A stretch of DNA of 32,236 bases from Lachnospiraceae bacterium (GTDB lineage: Bacteria > Bacillota > Clostridia > Lachnospirales > Lachnospiraceae): the NCBI GenBank assembly GCA_900772845.1, contig CAAGSD010000127.1:1-32236 (forward strand), read 5' to 3'. Shown here one piece after another: positions 7,570 to 15,865 of the stretch (position 1 is its first letter; each line of letters begins with the position of its first letter). The position numbers and the translations under genes are program-made. A model generated the notes under the pieces. The model ran no database searches, was not told where the DNA came from, and was given only the letters and a program-made list of their open reading frames with translations.

Positions 7570-7610
7570 TTATGATCATAGTATATCCGCCAATTGTGAC
7601 CGAATTGTGA
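7570..7610 (-). promoter_or_regulatory. Candidate activator site and promoter of the htrA-like gene
   Basis: On the minus strand TCACAATT occurs twice (7603-7610 and 7592-7599) with an 11-bp period, immediately before TATACT and TATGAT -10-like sequences. No good -35 box is present; the second repeat occupies that position. This fits binding by an OmpR-type response regulator to one face of the helix. Confidence 0.45.
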
Positions 7611-7635
7611 TAACTTTCTGAAGCAATTATGAATC

Positions 7636-7674
7636 ATAAAGAAATCCCCGAGAAACTTTACGTCTCTCAGGGAT
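7636..7674 (-). terminator. Terminator of glmS
   Basis: A 13-bp stem (two G-U on the minus strand) around the loop GTAAA at 7644-7674, followed by TTCTTTAT. Confidence 0.8.
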
Positions 7675-7693
7675 GTATTTTTCTTATAAATGA

Positions 7694-9520
7694 TCACTCC
7701 ACTGTAACAGATTTGGCCAGATTTCTGGGCTTATCTACATCACAGCCACGACCGACCGCCACATAGTACGCAAACAACTGCAAAGGAATGATTGCCAGGG
7801 AATTGGTGAAGTACGGATTCGTCTCGGGAATGTATACCACATAATCCGATGCCTTCTCAATGGCCTTGTTGCCTTCGATGGTGACTGCCATAACGAATGC
7901 ACCTCTGGCCTTTACCTCTACCATGTTGCTGATGGTCTTCTGGAACAGATCCGGCTGGGTCGCCAGAGCCACTACCAAAGTTCCGTCCTCGATCAGAGAA
8001 ATGGTACCATGCTTCAATTCTCCGGCTGCATAAGCCTCAGAATGAATATAGGAGATCTCTTTTAACTTCAGGGAACCTTCCAGAGAGATCGCATAATCAA
8101 TGCCGCGTCCGATGAAGAAGATATCTCTTGCTCCCACGTAACGGTTGGCAAAATGCTGGATTTTCTCTTTCTGGCCTAACAGCAGTTCAATCTGATCCGG
8201 CAGGCGTCTTAAGTCTGTCAACATGCCCTGGAATTTTTCCGCATCCACAGTACCGCGGACTTCTGCGAATTTCATTGCCAGCATATATAATGCCGTCAGC
8301 TGGGCACTGTATGCCTTCGTGGTAGCAACAGCAATCTCCGGGCCTGCCCAGGTATACATGACGCTGTCTGCCTCTCTGGCAATGGAGCTTCCCACTACAT
8401 TGACGATTCCCAGTACCTTGAAGCCTTTTTCCTTGGACTCACGCAGTGCCGCCAGGGTATCGGCGGTCTCTCCGGACTGGCTGATGACAATGACCATATT
8501 TCCCTTCTGGAGAATCGGGTTACGATAACGGAATTCACTTGCCACATCCACTTCTACCGGGATTCTTGCCAGACCCTCGATCACATATTTTGCGGTAACA
8601 CCGGTATGATAAGCGGAACCACAAGCTACGATATGAATCTTGGTGATCTCCCGGATCTCCTCATCGCTCATATTCAATTCCTCAATGACGATATCATTAT
8701 TTTTGATGCGGGGAGAAATCGTGTCATTGATCGTCTTGGGCTGTTCGTACATCTCTTTCAGCATGAAATGCTCATAACCGGCCTTTTCTGCCGCATTGGC
8801 ATCCCAGTCGATGGTGACCGGCTGCTTCTCGATCTCTTCCTCATCCACAGAGAAGAACCGGAGACTATCCTGCTGTAATTCCACGACTTCCTGATTGTCT
8901 ACATAATATACGGTTCTGGTATATTTCAAAATAGCGGGAACATCGGAAGCAATAAAGCTGCCGGTCTCACTTTTTCCTACGATCAGCGGACTGTCTTTAC
9001 GGGCTGCAAAAATCTTATCCGGCTGATCTGAGAACATAATTCCCAGTGCGTAGGATCCTTCTACACGATGGAGCACCTTGGTGATGGCTTCCAGAGGATT
9101 TCCTTTGTAATAATAATCCAACAGATGGGCCAGTACCTCCGTATCGGTCTCAGATACGAACTGATAACCCTTATCCTGCATCTTTTTCTTCAGTGGAATA
9201 TAATTCTCGATGATTCCGTTGTGAACTACCGCAATGGTTCCGGCATTATTCATATGAGGATGAGAATTCAGATCACTGGGAGCACCGTGGGTAGCCCAAC
9301 GGGTGTGTCCGATGCCTGAGAGGCCCTTCATATTCTCTCCGCCATGGGTCAGATTCTCCAGTACCTTTAATCTTCCCACCGCTTTTTTTGTGTTGATCTT
9401 CTCTCCATCAAAAATAGCCATACCTGCGGAATCATATCCACGGTATTCCAGTTTGGACAGTCCATCCAAAATAATCGGTGCAGCCTGTTCTGTTCCAATA
9501 TATCCTACGATACCACACAT
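7694..9520 (-). CDS. glmS: Glutamine-fructose-6-phosphate aminotransferase (isomerizing)
   Basis: Makes glucosamine-6-phosphate from fructose-6-phosphate and glutamine, the entry step to UDP-GlcNAc for peptidoglycan and wall polymers. Starting at ATG 9520 gives 608 residues beginning MCGIVGY, so the catalytic Cys becomes residue 1 after Met removal. The class II glutaminase domain carries HTRWATHG and HNGIIENY, two SIS sugar-isomerase domains follow (VACGSAYHTG; GRGIDYA region), and the end DKPRNLAKSVTVE is classical. The upstream ATG at 9526 overlaps the preceding stop as ATGA but would add Met-Asn before the essential Met-Cys. AAAGGA is better spaced for 9520. It is co-transcribed with the upstream GT2 gene. 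I saw no glmS ribozyme-like leader; the gene has virtually no leader of its own. Confidence 0.95.
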   Translation of the reverse strand: MCGIVGYIGTEQAAPIILDGLSKLEYRGYDSAGMAIFDGEKINTKKAVGRLKVLENLTHGGENMKGLSGIGHTRWATHGAPSDLNSHPHMNNAGTIAVVHNGIIENYIPLKKKMQDKGYQFVSETDTEVLAHLLDYYYKGNPLEAITKVLHRVEGSYALGIMFSDQPDKIFAARKDSPLIVGKSETGSFIASDVPAILKYTRTVYYVDNQEVVELQQDSLRFFSVDEEEIEKQPVTIDWDANAAEKAGYEHFMLKEMYEQPKTINDTISPRIKNNDIVIEELNMSDEEIREITKIHIVACGSAYHTGVTAKYVIEGLARIPVEVDVASEFRYRNPILQKGNMVIVISQSGETADTLAALRESKEKGFKVLGIVNVVGSSIAREADSVMYTWAGPEIAVATTKAYSAQLTALYMLAMKFAEVRGTVDAEKFQGMLTDLRRLPDQIELLLGQKEKIQHFANRYVGARDIFFIGRGIDYAISLEGSLKLKEISYIHSEAYAAGELKHGTISLIEDGTLVVALATQPDLFQKTISNMVEVKARGAFVMAVTIEGNKAIEKASDYVVYIPETNPYFTNSLAIIPLQLFAYYVAVGRGCDVDKPRNLAKSVTVE

Positions 9521-9522
9521 AT

Positions 9523-10461
9523 TCATGCATCCTTTCTGTTCTGTTTCCAGTATTCCCGGTTAGAAGTAAAAGCAAGTACCCATTTTCTCGGAAGCCTGCG
9601 ATAGTTCTTTCCTAATAGATAGCCCGCATATTTACAGGCACATTGCATATAGAAATGGGGCAATTTGCCGGTCATATGATTTTTCTGCAAATATGCCGTC
9701 ACATCTTTCACCATCCGCTTTCCCTCGGACTCCGAAGGATATGCTGCGAAGACATCCGGATGCTCCGCCTGGGATACTCCCAGATCGAAATTTCTGTGGA
9801 ACTGCTGTCCGTTCGTATAATTATGGGAATGCACCACTCTGGCTTCTGCCGCATATGCGATCCCGTATCCGGCTTCCACAGCTTTCGCCGCATAGATCAT
9901 ATCTTCATTAAATATAGTATGTTTTACAAATCCACCCAGTTCCTCATAAATCTCACGGCGGTATGCCGCACAGACATTGGAACAGAAAAATGTTTTAATT
10001 CCCAGAGTCTTAAGGTCCTCTGCGGATTTGATCCGTGATTGCGCCGGATAGTTAAAATCTCTGGTATAGCACTCTACCGGAGCACAATCCTCTCTGGGAA
10101 GCTGTCTCGCATAGGATACCGCCACTTTCCCCTGCAAAGGCGTGATCAGATTTTCAATCAGTCTGTCATCCGCAGGCATGGCATCCTGCGTCATCATGAC
10201 AAAAATATCGGCAGAGGATTTATTCACTCCCATGCGCCTGGTGCCACCATGGTCAAACTCACGTTTCGACACATGATATACTTTGGTCTTCCGATAGGTT
10301 TCCAAAAATCTGGTTCCGTAGATCAGCTGTTCAAAATATTTTTCCTCGGTATTCAGTAAGATCACCTGATGTACCGGTACGCTCTGACGGTCAAGCTTAT
10401 CCAATAATGTAAATAATTCTTTCCCCGGTTGATACAGAGGAATGATCACATCGATCTCCAT
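9523..10461 (-). CDS. GT2 glycosyltransferase, rhamnosyltransferase-like
   Basis: Family 2 glycosyltransferase of 312 residues, probably adding a deoxyhexose to a surface polysaccharide at the inner membrane face. It starts with the nucleotide-sugar-binding strand VIIPLYQPG. The FDHGGTRRMG (69-78) and TQDAMP (91-96) motifs are characteristic of rhamnosyltransferase-type GT2 proteins, with TQDA in place of the usual DXD loop. NEDMIYAAKAVEAGY is the acceptor-side acidic motif. It lacks obvious membrane segments. AAGGAG stands 9 nt before the ATG. Its stop overlaps the alternative ATG of glmS, so the two are translated as a unit. Rhamnose specificity is inferred from motif and from the rfb genes to the right. 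Confidence 0.82.
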   Translation of the reverse strand: MEIDVIIPLYQPGKELFTLLDKLDRQSVPVHQVILLNTEEKYFEQLIYGTRFLETYRKTKVYHVSKREFDHGGTRRMGVNKSSADIFVMMTQDAMPADDRLIENLITPLQGKVAVSYARQLPREDCAPVECYTRDFNYPAQSRIKSAEDLKTLGIKTFFCSNVCAAYRREIYEELGGFVKHTIFNEDMIYAAKAVEAGYGIAYAAEARVVHSHNYTNGQQFHRNFDLGVSQAEHPDVFAAYPSESEGKRMVKDVTAYLQKNHMTGKLPHFYMQCACKYAGYLLGKNYRRLPRKWVLAFTSNREYWKQNRKDA

Positions 10462-10496
10462 TGCAGAGCACTCCTTACTTTCCGAATCTCTGGTTT

Positions 10497-10525
10497 ATTA
10501 TACTTTATCCGGTTCTGTTGTACAA
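10497..10525 (-). promoter_or_regulatory. Promoter of the GT2-glmS operon
   Basis: A perfect TATAAT (10497-10502) lies 17 bp from TTGTAC (10520-10525). Confidence 0.6.
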
Positions 10526-10537
10526 GTTTTTTTCTAA

Positions 10538-10579
10538 AACACAAGGGAGTCCCATCCTTTCGGAAGACTCCCTTGTGTT
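10538..10579 (-). terminator. Terminator of the sugar transferase-LCP operon
   Basis: A perfect 14-bp stem (10538-10551 with 10566-10579) contains a nested TCC-GAAA-GGA tip. TTTT-rich sequence follows on the minus strand. Confidence 0.85.
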
Positions 10580-10594
10580 CCCGTCATATTCTCC

Positions 10595-11725
10595 TTATTT
10601 GTTCAGATAGGGTGAAGTATCGGACTCAATCTTTCTGCTGTATTCCTTAACGCTGTCGGTAACTGTATAGTTTGCATCGTCAAACAGGAACTGATGGAGC
10701 CATACAACATTGCTTTCCAGATCCACGGGGATTACGCTGCTTCCCTTGGCACCGATATTACCAGTGGTACGCATGCTCTCCTCGGGGAAACCACCCTCGT
10801 CCACGATACGGTAATTTGCAATATTGCTCAGCAGATCCAGGATATCCTTGGAATCCAGGCTGGTGTAAATATCATCAATGGCGCTGTTAAATACCTTGGA
10901 CAGCGTTGCATAATCTGCTTTCTTTGCCTGATCTTCAATTGCCTGGATGACTTCACGCTGACGTGCGGCACGCTTGAAGTCATTACCTGCGGTATAACGG
11001 ATACGGCAGTAAGCGGTAGCCTGCAGACCATTTAACAGCTGCATACCGGTCTCGGTTACCGGTGTATAGTCACATTTCAGAACCTCAGCAATACCGATCT
11101 GATAGTTATTGATATGCTTGATCTCCTCGGAATCCACATCAATATATACACCACCCAGACCATCGATGACTTCACTCAATCCCTTGTAACCAACGGTTAC
11201 AAAATTCGTGATGTCCATATCCAGGTTCATGTTCAGCATCTTAACAGCCTGCTCTGCTCCACCGTAGGAGTAAGCAGCATTACATTTCTGATAAGAATCA
11301 GTACCGATATTCAGATACGTGTCACGATATACGCTGACCAGCTTGATATCACCGGTATCCATGTTGATACTGGCGATCATGATACTGTCGCTTCGGCTGC
11401 CCTTATACAGCTGACTTTCCTTGGTGGCATCCACACCGAACAGAGCGATATTCATATAACCCTTCATGGTCTCGTCCTGCTGCACCTCTTCCGGGATCTG
11501 AAGCTCTTCGGTCTCCAGAACCGTTACTTTGGGTCCTTCATTGTTGGTATGCGTCATTACCAGGTACAATACTGCTACCATGATCAAAATTACAACGATC
11601 TCAACACCAAAGATGATAACCTTTCTTCTTTTCTTGGCCTCGCGCTGCTTTGCAGACATCCGTTGCTGACCATTTCCTGCAGGTCTTTGTTTCCTGCTGC
11701 CATTGTTGTTAGAATTTGCTGCCAT
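10595..11725 (-). CDS. LytR-CpsA-Psr (LCP) family cell-wall glycopolymer ligase
   Basis: LCP proteins transfer undecaprenyl-linked glycopolymers onto peptidoglycan outside the membrane. This one has 376 residues: a basic, Asn/Gln-rich cytoplasmic N-terminus (1-35), one membrane helix (about 36-57) and an extracellular LCP domain from about 90. Conserved polyprenyl-phosphate contacts are visible in RSDSIMIASI (111-120) and YRDTYLNI (133-140), with a later conserved basic stretch around DFKRAARQREV. ATG 11725 has AAGGAG 8 nt upstream. It follows the sugar transferase gene by 17 nt in the same operon, pairing the first and last steps of polymer assembly. The ligand is inferred, not shown. Confidence 0.92.
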   Translation of the reverse strand: MAANSNNNGSRKQRPAGNGQQRMSAKQREAKKRRKVIIFGVEIVVILIMVAVLYLVMTHTNNEGPKVTVLETEELQIPEEVQQDETMKGYMNIALFGVDATKESQLYKGSRSDSIMIASINMDTGDIKLVSVYRDTYLNIGTDSYQKCNAAYSYGGAEQAVKMLNMNLDMDITNFVTVGYKGLSEVIDGLGGVYIDVDSEEIKHINNYQIGIAEVLKCDYTPVTETGMQLLNGLQATAYCRIRYTAGNDFKRAARQREVIQAIEDQAKKADYATLSKVFNSAIDDIYTSLDSKDILDLLSNIANYRIVDEGGFPEESMRTTGNIGAKGSSVIPVDLESNVVWLHQFLFDDANYTVTDSVKEYSRKIESDTSPYLNK

Positions 11726-11742
11726 CTTGTTTTCTCCTTGTA

Positions 11743-13149
11743 TTAATATGCATTTTTATTGATAAATCCTGTAAAGAACGTCATAAGGATAATCTTGATA
11801 TCAAAACCAAGTGTCCAGTTTTCAATATAATAAATATCGTACTCTATTCTCTTCTTGATGGAAGAATCTCCTCGCAGGCCATTGACCTGTGCCCATCCCG
11901 TAAGACCGGGACGTACCTGATGCTTGACCATATATCTCGGAATTTCTTCTTTGAATTTCTCTACAAACTGGGGACGTTCCGGTCTGGGTCCCACCAGACT
12001 CATATCCCCTTTCAGAATATTAAACAGCTGGGGAAGTTCATCTATGCTGGTGCGTCGCAGGATCTTACCGATTCCCGTGACTCTCGGATCGTTCCGTACT
12101 GTCCATCCCTTTTTCTCTTCCGATGCACTCTGCATTGCCATACTGCGGAATTTGTACATGTAAAATGTTTTATTATGAAGTCCTACTCTTTCCTGTTTAA
12201 AGATCACAGGTCCCGGACTGGAGCATTTTACCAGAATGGCGGAGATCAGCATGATCGGCGAAGTAATAATGATCCCAAAGATGGAACCCACAATATCCAT
12301 CGCACGCTTTATCATCATGTTGCCGGTATTCGTCAGGGGTACATAACGGATATTGATCACCGGCAGTCCCATCAGATCCTCTGTATAAGGCCTGCTGGGA
12401 ATCAGACTGCTGTAATCCGGGATAAACTTGGTATGCACACCGGATTTTTCACAGATTCCCACGATACCTTCCAGATAATCGTAATCCCTCAGGGAAAGCG
12501 TGATGGCAATCTCATCCAGTTTGTTTTCCGGAAGGATATACTCCAGATTTCCCAGCGTTCCCAGGACTTTTACCCCTTTATAGGTAGTTCCGCCGGGAAT
12601 GTGTTCATCCAGGATGCCGCACACAACATATCCCCACTGAGGATTGTTCAAGATCCGGTCGATATATTCCTCTGCCGCTCTGGAATATCCTACCAGCAAA
12701 ATATGCTTCAGGTTATATCCCTTTTTCCGGATGGACCGCAATACTTTCCGCATTGCAATCCGGAATACCGAGGTCAGAAAGACATTCAATACATAGAAAA
12801 TCACCATGACGGAACGTGAATAGTTGATCTCACGAATGATCATGTACATGATAATGATCAAAGCCGCCAGGCCAATGGTGTTTGCCTGCAGAATACTGTA
12901 AATCTCATGTCTGCGGCGGACGGTACGTTTGGGAGAATACACACTGCACCGGTAATATAGGAACATGTAGCCGGGTACAATAAACGGAAGCAGCATGTAG
13001 TAATCCTGCACCGGCAGGACACCGAGCCCCGGACCGTCATTTAGGATATAAAATTTGATATAATAGGCAAGGATAAAGGATACTGCTGTGATCACTGCAT
13101 CAATTATCACAAGAAGCCTGTTAAAGACTTTCTGGTTGTCTTTTATCAT
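11743..13149 (-). CDS. Polyprenyl-phosphate sugar-1-phosphate transferase (initiating enzyme)
   Basis: Primes polysaccharide synthesis by moving a sugar-1-phosphate, often glucose- or galactose-1-phosphate, onto undecaprenyl phosphate. The 468-residue protein has four N-terminal membrane helices (about 12-32, 46-66, 88-106, 110-130), a Rossmann-like CoA-binding-3 domain (ILLVGYSRAAEEY region), a fifth membrane segment near 280-300 and the C-terminal bacterial sugar transferase domain. The domain shows KRAMD, FKQERVG, YKFRSM, RRTSIDELPQL, GDMSLVGPRPE and RPGLTGWAQV. GGTGAG precedes ATG 13149. It has its own strong promoter and is followed by the LCP gene. Sugar specificity cannot be read from the sequence. 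Confidence 0.93.
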   Translation of the reverse strand: MIKDNQKVFNRLLVIIDAVITAVSFILAYYIKFYILNDGPGLGVLPVQDYYMLLPFIVPGYMFLYYRCSVYSPKRTVRRRHEIYSILQANTIGLAALIIIMYMIIREINYSRSVMVIFYVLNVFLTSVFRIAMRKVLRSIRKKGYNLKHILLVGYSRAAEEYIDRILNNPQWGYVVCGILDEHIPGGTTYKGVKVLGTLGNLEYILPENKLDEIAITLSLRDYDYLEGIVGICEKSGVHTKFIPDYSSLIPSRPYTEDLMGLPVINIRYVPLTNTGNMMIKRAMDIVGSIFGIIITSPIMLISAILVKCSSPGPVIFKQERVGLHNKTFYMYKFRSMAMQSASEEKKGWTVRNDPRVTGIGKILRRTSIDELPQLFNILKGDMSLVGPRPERPQFVEKFKEEIPRYMVKHQVRPGLTGWAQVNGLRGDSSIKKRIEYDIYYIENWTLGFDIKIILMTFFTGFINKNAY

Positions 13150-13198
13150 AATGGCTCACCCGATCTTTAAGTCTGAAAAGCTTCTTTTTAACGATTTC

Positions 13199-13227
13199 AT
13201 TCTACAATAACAGTGGTCTTTTCTCAA
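13199..13227 (-). promoter_or_regulatory. Promoter of the sugar transferase-LCP operon
   Basis: TTGAGA (13222-13227) and TAGAAT (13199-13204), each five of six to consensus, are separated by 17 bp. Confidence 0.65.
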
Positions 13228-13251
13228 CTTAAGAATTTATGAAGCAATTTC

Positions 13252-14271
13252 TTAAGATTTCATAAGAATTCGAAAAATATTCAGATACAGCTGCCACTGG
13301 ATCTTCATATAATTCCACAAATGCGCCCACCGGAAGGGAATTTTATGCTGTTTTCCCACAGAGGAAACCGAACGCTTCAGCCCCTGTAGTAATCCCTTCA
13401 GATATAGTTTTCCCATTCCTTTCTTACAAAAAAACAGAAATTTTATACCAAATCCAAGCAAAAAAAACGGCAAGTTCAGAACCCGCTGCAAAAGCGGCAT
13501 GTTTTTCGCAATGACGTAGATACTGTTGGCCGATGCCAGTTCCGTTTTTCTCGGATTATAGCGGGATCCCGTGGAGGCGCTGCCATAATGCAGCACCCCT
13601 GCGGAGGGCTCATACCGGTTCTCGTAGCCGTAGATTGCAGCGCGGTATCCGATATCCAGATCCTCCAGATAGGCAAAATGTTCCTCATCAAGATAACCGA
13701 TCTCTTCAAAAATTCTGCGTCTGTAGATGGCAGCTCCGCCGCAGGCGGAAAATACTCTGACAGGTCTGTCGTATTTATCCGCCGGTTTTCCCTTTCCCCG
13801 GGAATATGCCCAGCCCAGTGCGCAGTAACGATCTCCGGCATCATCCAGCAGTTCCGGCTTGTCCCACATGAGCATTCTGGCACTGACAGAAAACACTTTT
13901 TTCTCCGCTTCAATCGCATCATACAATCCCCCGATAAATCCGGGTTCTGCTTTTGTGTCATTATTCAGCAGGATCACATAGGGCGTCTGTGCTTCCTGAA
14001 TGCCCAGATTCACCGCATGACAAAAGCCGGTATTTTCAGGCAAAGCTATCATCCTCACTTCGCAATCCGTCTGTTCTTTCTCTCCCTGCGGGGTCTCTGC
14101 TTCCGTGCACCATCTCTGTAAATATTCCACGCTGCCATCCGCCGAGCCATTGTCAATGATCAGTACTTCATACTCCGGTGCCTGTGTCTGTCCCCTGCAC
14201 AGGGAAGCCATACATTCCGGCAGATATTTCATGCCGTTATAGTTTGGTATCACAACTGTTATCTCTTTCAT
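13252..14271 (-). CDS. GT2 glycosyltransferase with C-terminal membrane-associated segment
   Basis: Family 2 glycosyltransferase of 339 residues. The N-terminal strand ITVVIPNYNG is followed by LLIIDNGSADGS-like sequence (37-47) and the metal/donor loop LLNNDT (101-106; Asn103-Asn104-Asp105 in the DXD position). The acceptor motif LEDLDIGYRA follows. A hydrophobic stretch around 262-286 (FFLLGFGIKFLFF) may hold it to the membrane. Its ATG overlaps the preceding GT2 stop by four bases (ATGA), and AAAGG lies just upstream, so translation is coupled. It is the last gene before the sugar-transferase promoter. The sugar and linkage are unknown. Confidence 0.85.
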   Translation of the reverse strand: MKEITVVIPNYNGMKYLPECMASLCRGQTQAPEYEVLIIDNGSADGSVEYLQRWCTEAETPQGEKEQTDCEVRMIALPENTGFCHAVNLGIQEAQTPYVILLNNDTKAEPGFIGGLYDAIEAEKKVFSVSARMLMWDKPELLDDAGDRYCALGWAYSRGKGKPADKYDRPVRVFSACGGAAIYRRRIFEEIGYLDEEHFAYLEDLDIGYRAAIYGYENRYEPSAGVLHYGSASTGSRYNPRKTELASANSIYVIAKNMPLLQRVLNLPFFLLGFGIKFLFFCKKGMGKLYLKGLLQGLKRSVSSVGKQHKIPFRWAHLWNYMKIQWQLYLNIFRILMKS

Positions 14272-15695
14272 AATGCCTTTACCCTTTCCGGATATTCCGG
14301 CAGATACAACAGTCTTCCCTGCCGTCTGAGCACATCCGACAATTTCAGGCTTAAGGCCCGGATATCCGCTCCTGCCGGCAATGTTGTACTGTCAAATACA
14401 GGTTCCTGTCCTTTGGCTCTCTGTACCTCGGTATAAGGCACTCCCACTGTGCGTTCAAACAATTCGTGACAATCCGGCCGTATTCTCAGACACCGAAGAT
14501 CCAGTGCCTCCGCATCCTGGGACAACTCCGCCCGGTGCAGATATCCACCAAAATCTTTCGGCAGCCCCTCATAAACCACTCTGCCGTCCGCTGTCATTCT
14601 GCCGCCCACCGTTTTTCCGTGGTGCTTTCCGCTTAAAATTCTACCGCCTACGGCAACTGCGTCCGGTCTATCCTGTAATACATCTTTATACTGTAAACGA
14701 TAAAATCCTACATGTCTGGTCTCTACCGCCTGTGCCGGGATCCCCCGCATCTTTGCATGGTCCTGTAATGCCCTGCGTCCCGCATCGTACGCATATCTCT
14801 TGCTGTGGGGATTGGCTGCGGTGGAAGCCTCATGGCATCTCCAGTGATACAGCACCTTCGGAATATGCAGAATTCTCTCCTCTGCATCCTGTCCGTCCTG
14901 CGCAAGCACCTCTGCCACTGCCCGCAGCACCAGATCATAGTCCTGGGCGCCATCATAGGCAGAACGGAACTGTAATTTTTTCATCAGTCCTGCTTCCATG
15001 ACCAGAAAATGGCAAATGTAATTATTACTCAGGATCAGATCGTAATTAAAGTCTTCTTTTCGATTAGGGTCATAATACCTTGTCTCTTCCCCATCACATT
15101 TATCTTCATCGGAATAAGCAAATGCTACTCCGACACCTTTGTCAGTTTTATCCTGTATGGCATCTGCCATTTCATACAATGCATCCGGTGTCAGTACATC
15201 ATCATGATCCAAAAGGCCGATATATTCTCCCTTTGCCAAAGGGAGTGCCTGATTCGTATTGGCCGCAATTCCGGCATTTTCCGTAAGATGTACATAATGG
15301 ATCCTTGGATCCGCTGCACCCGACTCCGTCCCTTTCTCTGGCACCTGTTCTTTAAGAAATCCCTGTTGTCTCAAGGTCTTCTCCAGGCTGTGATCTTCCG
15401 TTGCATCAGCTAAAATCAGTTCCCAGTGCGGATAACTCTGCTTCATTACACTGGTTATCATTCTGTTCAGATAATTTTCCGGCGTACGGTACAGCGGCAC
15501 CACGATACTGAACAAAACAGGATGCTCCCAGATGCGTTCGCTCTGCCGCTTCAGTTCTTCCTCCGAGCAAGGCACAAAAAAATAGCGGTCTGTCTCTGTC
15601 AGGCGTTCCCTTACAGAGATGCAGGTTTCCCTCAGGCCGTTACGTTGCAGATAATATAGAGTTTTCTTCAGGTTTGCTATATTCAGCTTTGCCAC
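14268..15695 (-). CDS. GT2 glycosyltransferase, WsaE/RfbF-like
   Basis: From the GTG at 15695 the protein has 475 residues. An N-terminal helix-rich segment (1-55) precedes a GT2 domain with FSIVVPLYR (62-70), the donor loop LLDHDDVLTP (161-170) and AFAYSDEDK. A FNYDLILSNNYICHF segment and a YHWRCHEAST motif follow, as in polysaccharide GT2 enzymes of the rhamnan type. The C-terminal quarter lacks the second GT2 domain seen in the 689-residue relative; that activity may be provided by the overlapping downstream gene. I chose GTG 15695 because GGAGG lies 5 nt upstream; the earlier GTG at 15707 is part of that binding site. Specificity is not readable. Confidence 0.83.
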   Translation of the reverse strand: MAKLNIANLKKTLYYLQRNGLRETCISVRERLTETDRYFFVPCSEEELKRQSERIWEHPVLFSIVVPLYRTPENYLNRMITSVMKQSYPHWELILADATEDHSLEKTLRQQGFLKEQVPEKGTESGAADPRIHYVHLTENAGIAANTNQALPLAKGEYIGLLDHDDVLTPDALYEMADAIQDKTDKGVGVAFAYSDEDKCDGEETRYYDPNRKEDFNYDLILSNNYICHFLVMEAGLMKKLQFRSAYDGAQDYDLVLRAVAEVLAQDGQDAEERILHIPKVLYHWRCHEASTAANPHSKRYAYDAGRRALQDHAKMRGIPAQAVETRHVGFYRLQYKDVLQDRPDAVAVGGRILSGKHHGKTVGGRMTADGRVVYEGLPKDFGGYLHRAELSQDAEALDLRCLRIRPDCHELFERTVGVPYTEVQRAKGQEPVFDSTTLPAGADIRALSLKLSDVLRRQGRLLYLPEYPERVKAL

Positions 15696-15716
15696 GGATA
15701 CCTCCACCTTTTATAA

Positions 15717-15762
15717 GCAGCAACATCAGCCACCATTCGCAAAATGGCTCTGCTGTTGCTGC
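15717..15762. repeat. 46-nt hairpin before the GT2 pair
   Basis: The ends GCAGCAACA and TGTTGCTGC pair perfectly, and an inner stem uses GCCATT/AATGG. It lies 21 nt upstream of the GT2 start at 15695. Its core on the minus strand, starting CAGAGCCATTT, is repeated in the hairpin at 15825-15856 (21 of 26 positions match). Confidence 0.65.
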
Positions 15763-15766
15763 AAAA

Positions 15767-15796
15767 GAGCAAATCGCCCCATGGGACGATTCGCTC
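15767..15796 (-). terminator. Terminator-like hairpin downstream of phosphoglucomutase
   Basis: All 30 bases fold into a palindrome: 15 pairs, two of them G-U on the minus strand, followed by TTTT. With its short T run it may give only partial termination before the GT2 pair. Confidence 0.6.
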
Positions 15797-15824
15797 TAAA
15801 AATATACTTATTTATATTGATACT

Positions 15825-15856
15825 ATTCAGACCCAATTTGCGAAATGGCTCTGAAT
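15825..15856. repeat. 32-nt hairpin just after the phosphoglucomutase stop
   Basis: ATTCAGA and TCTGAAT arms close an inner CCA/TGG stem. The core is a diverged copy of that in the hairpin at 15717-15762, so the cluster contains a duplicated unit flanking the terminator-like hairpin. Confidence 0.6.
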
Positions 15857-15865
15857 AACTGCAAA

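Noticed and set aside
11716..12819. 367-codon plus-strand open frame opposite the sugar transferase gene
   Set aside because: The minus strand carries the complete sugar transferase signature; this frame has no motifs.
13229..13256. CTTAAGAA / TTCTTAAG hairpin after the last GT2 gene as a terminator
   Set aside because: Only 8 AT-rich pairs with a 12-nt loop and no T run; too weak, and it adjoins the -35 box of the next promoter.
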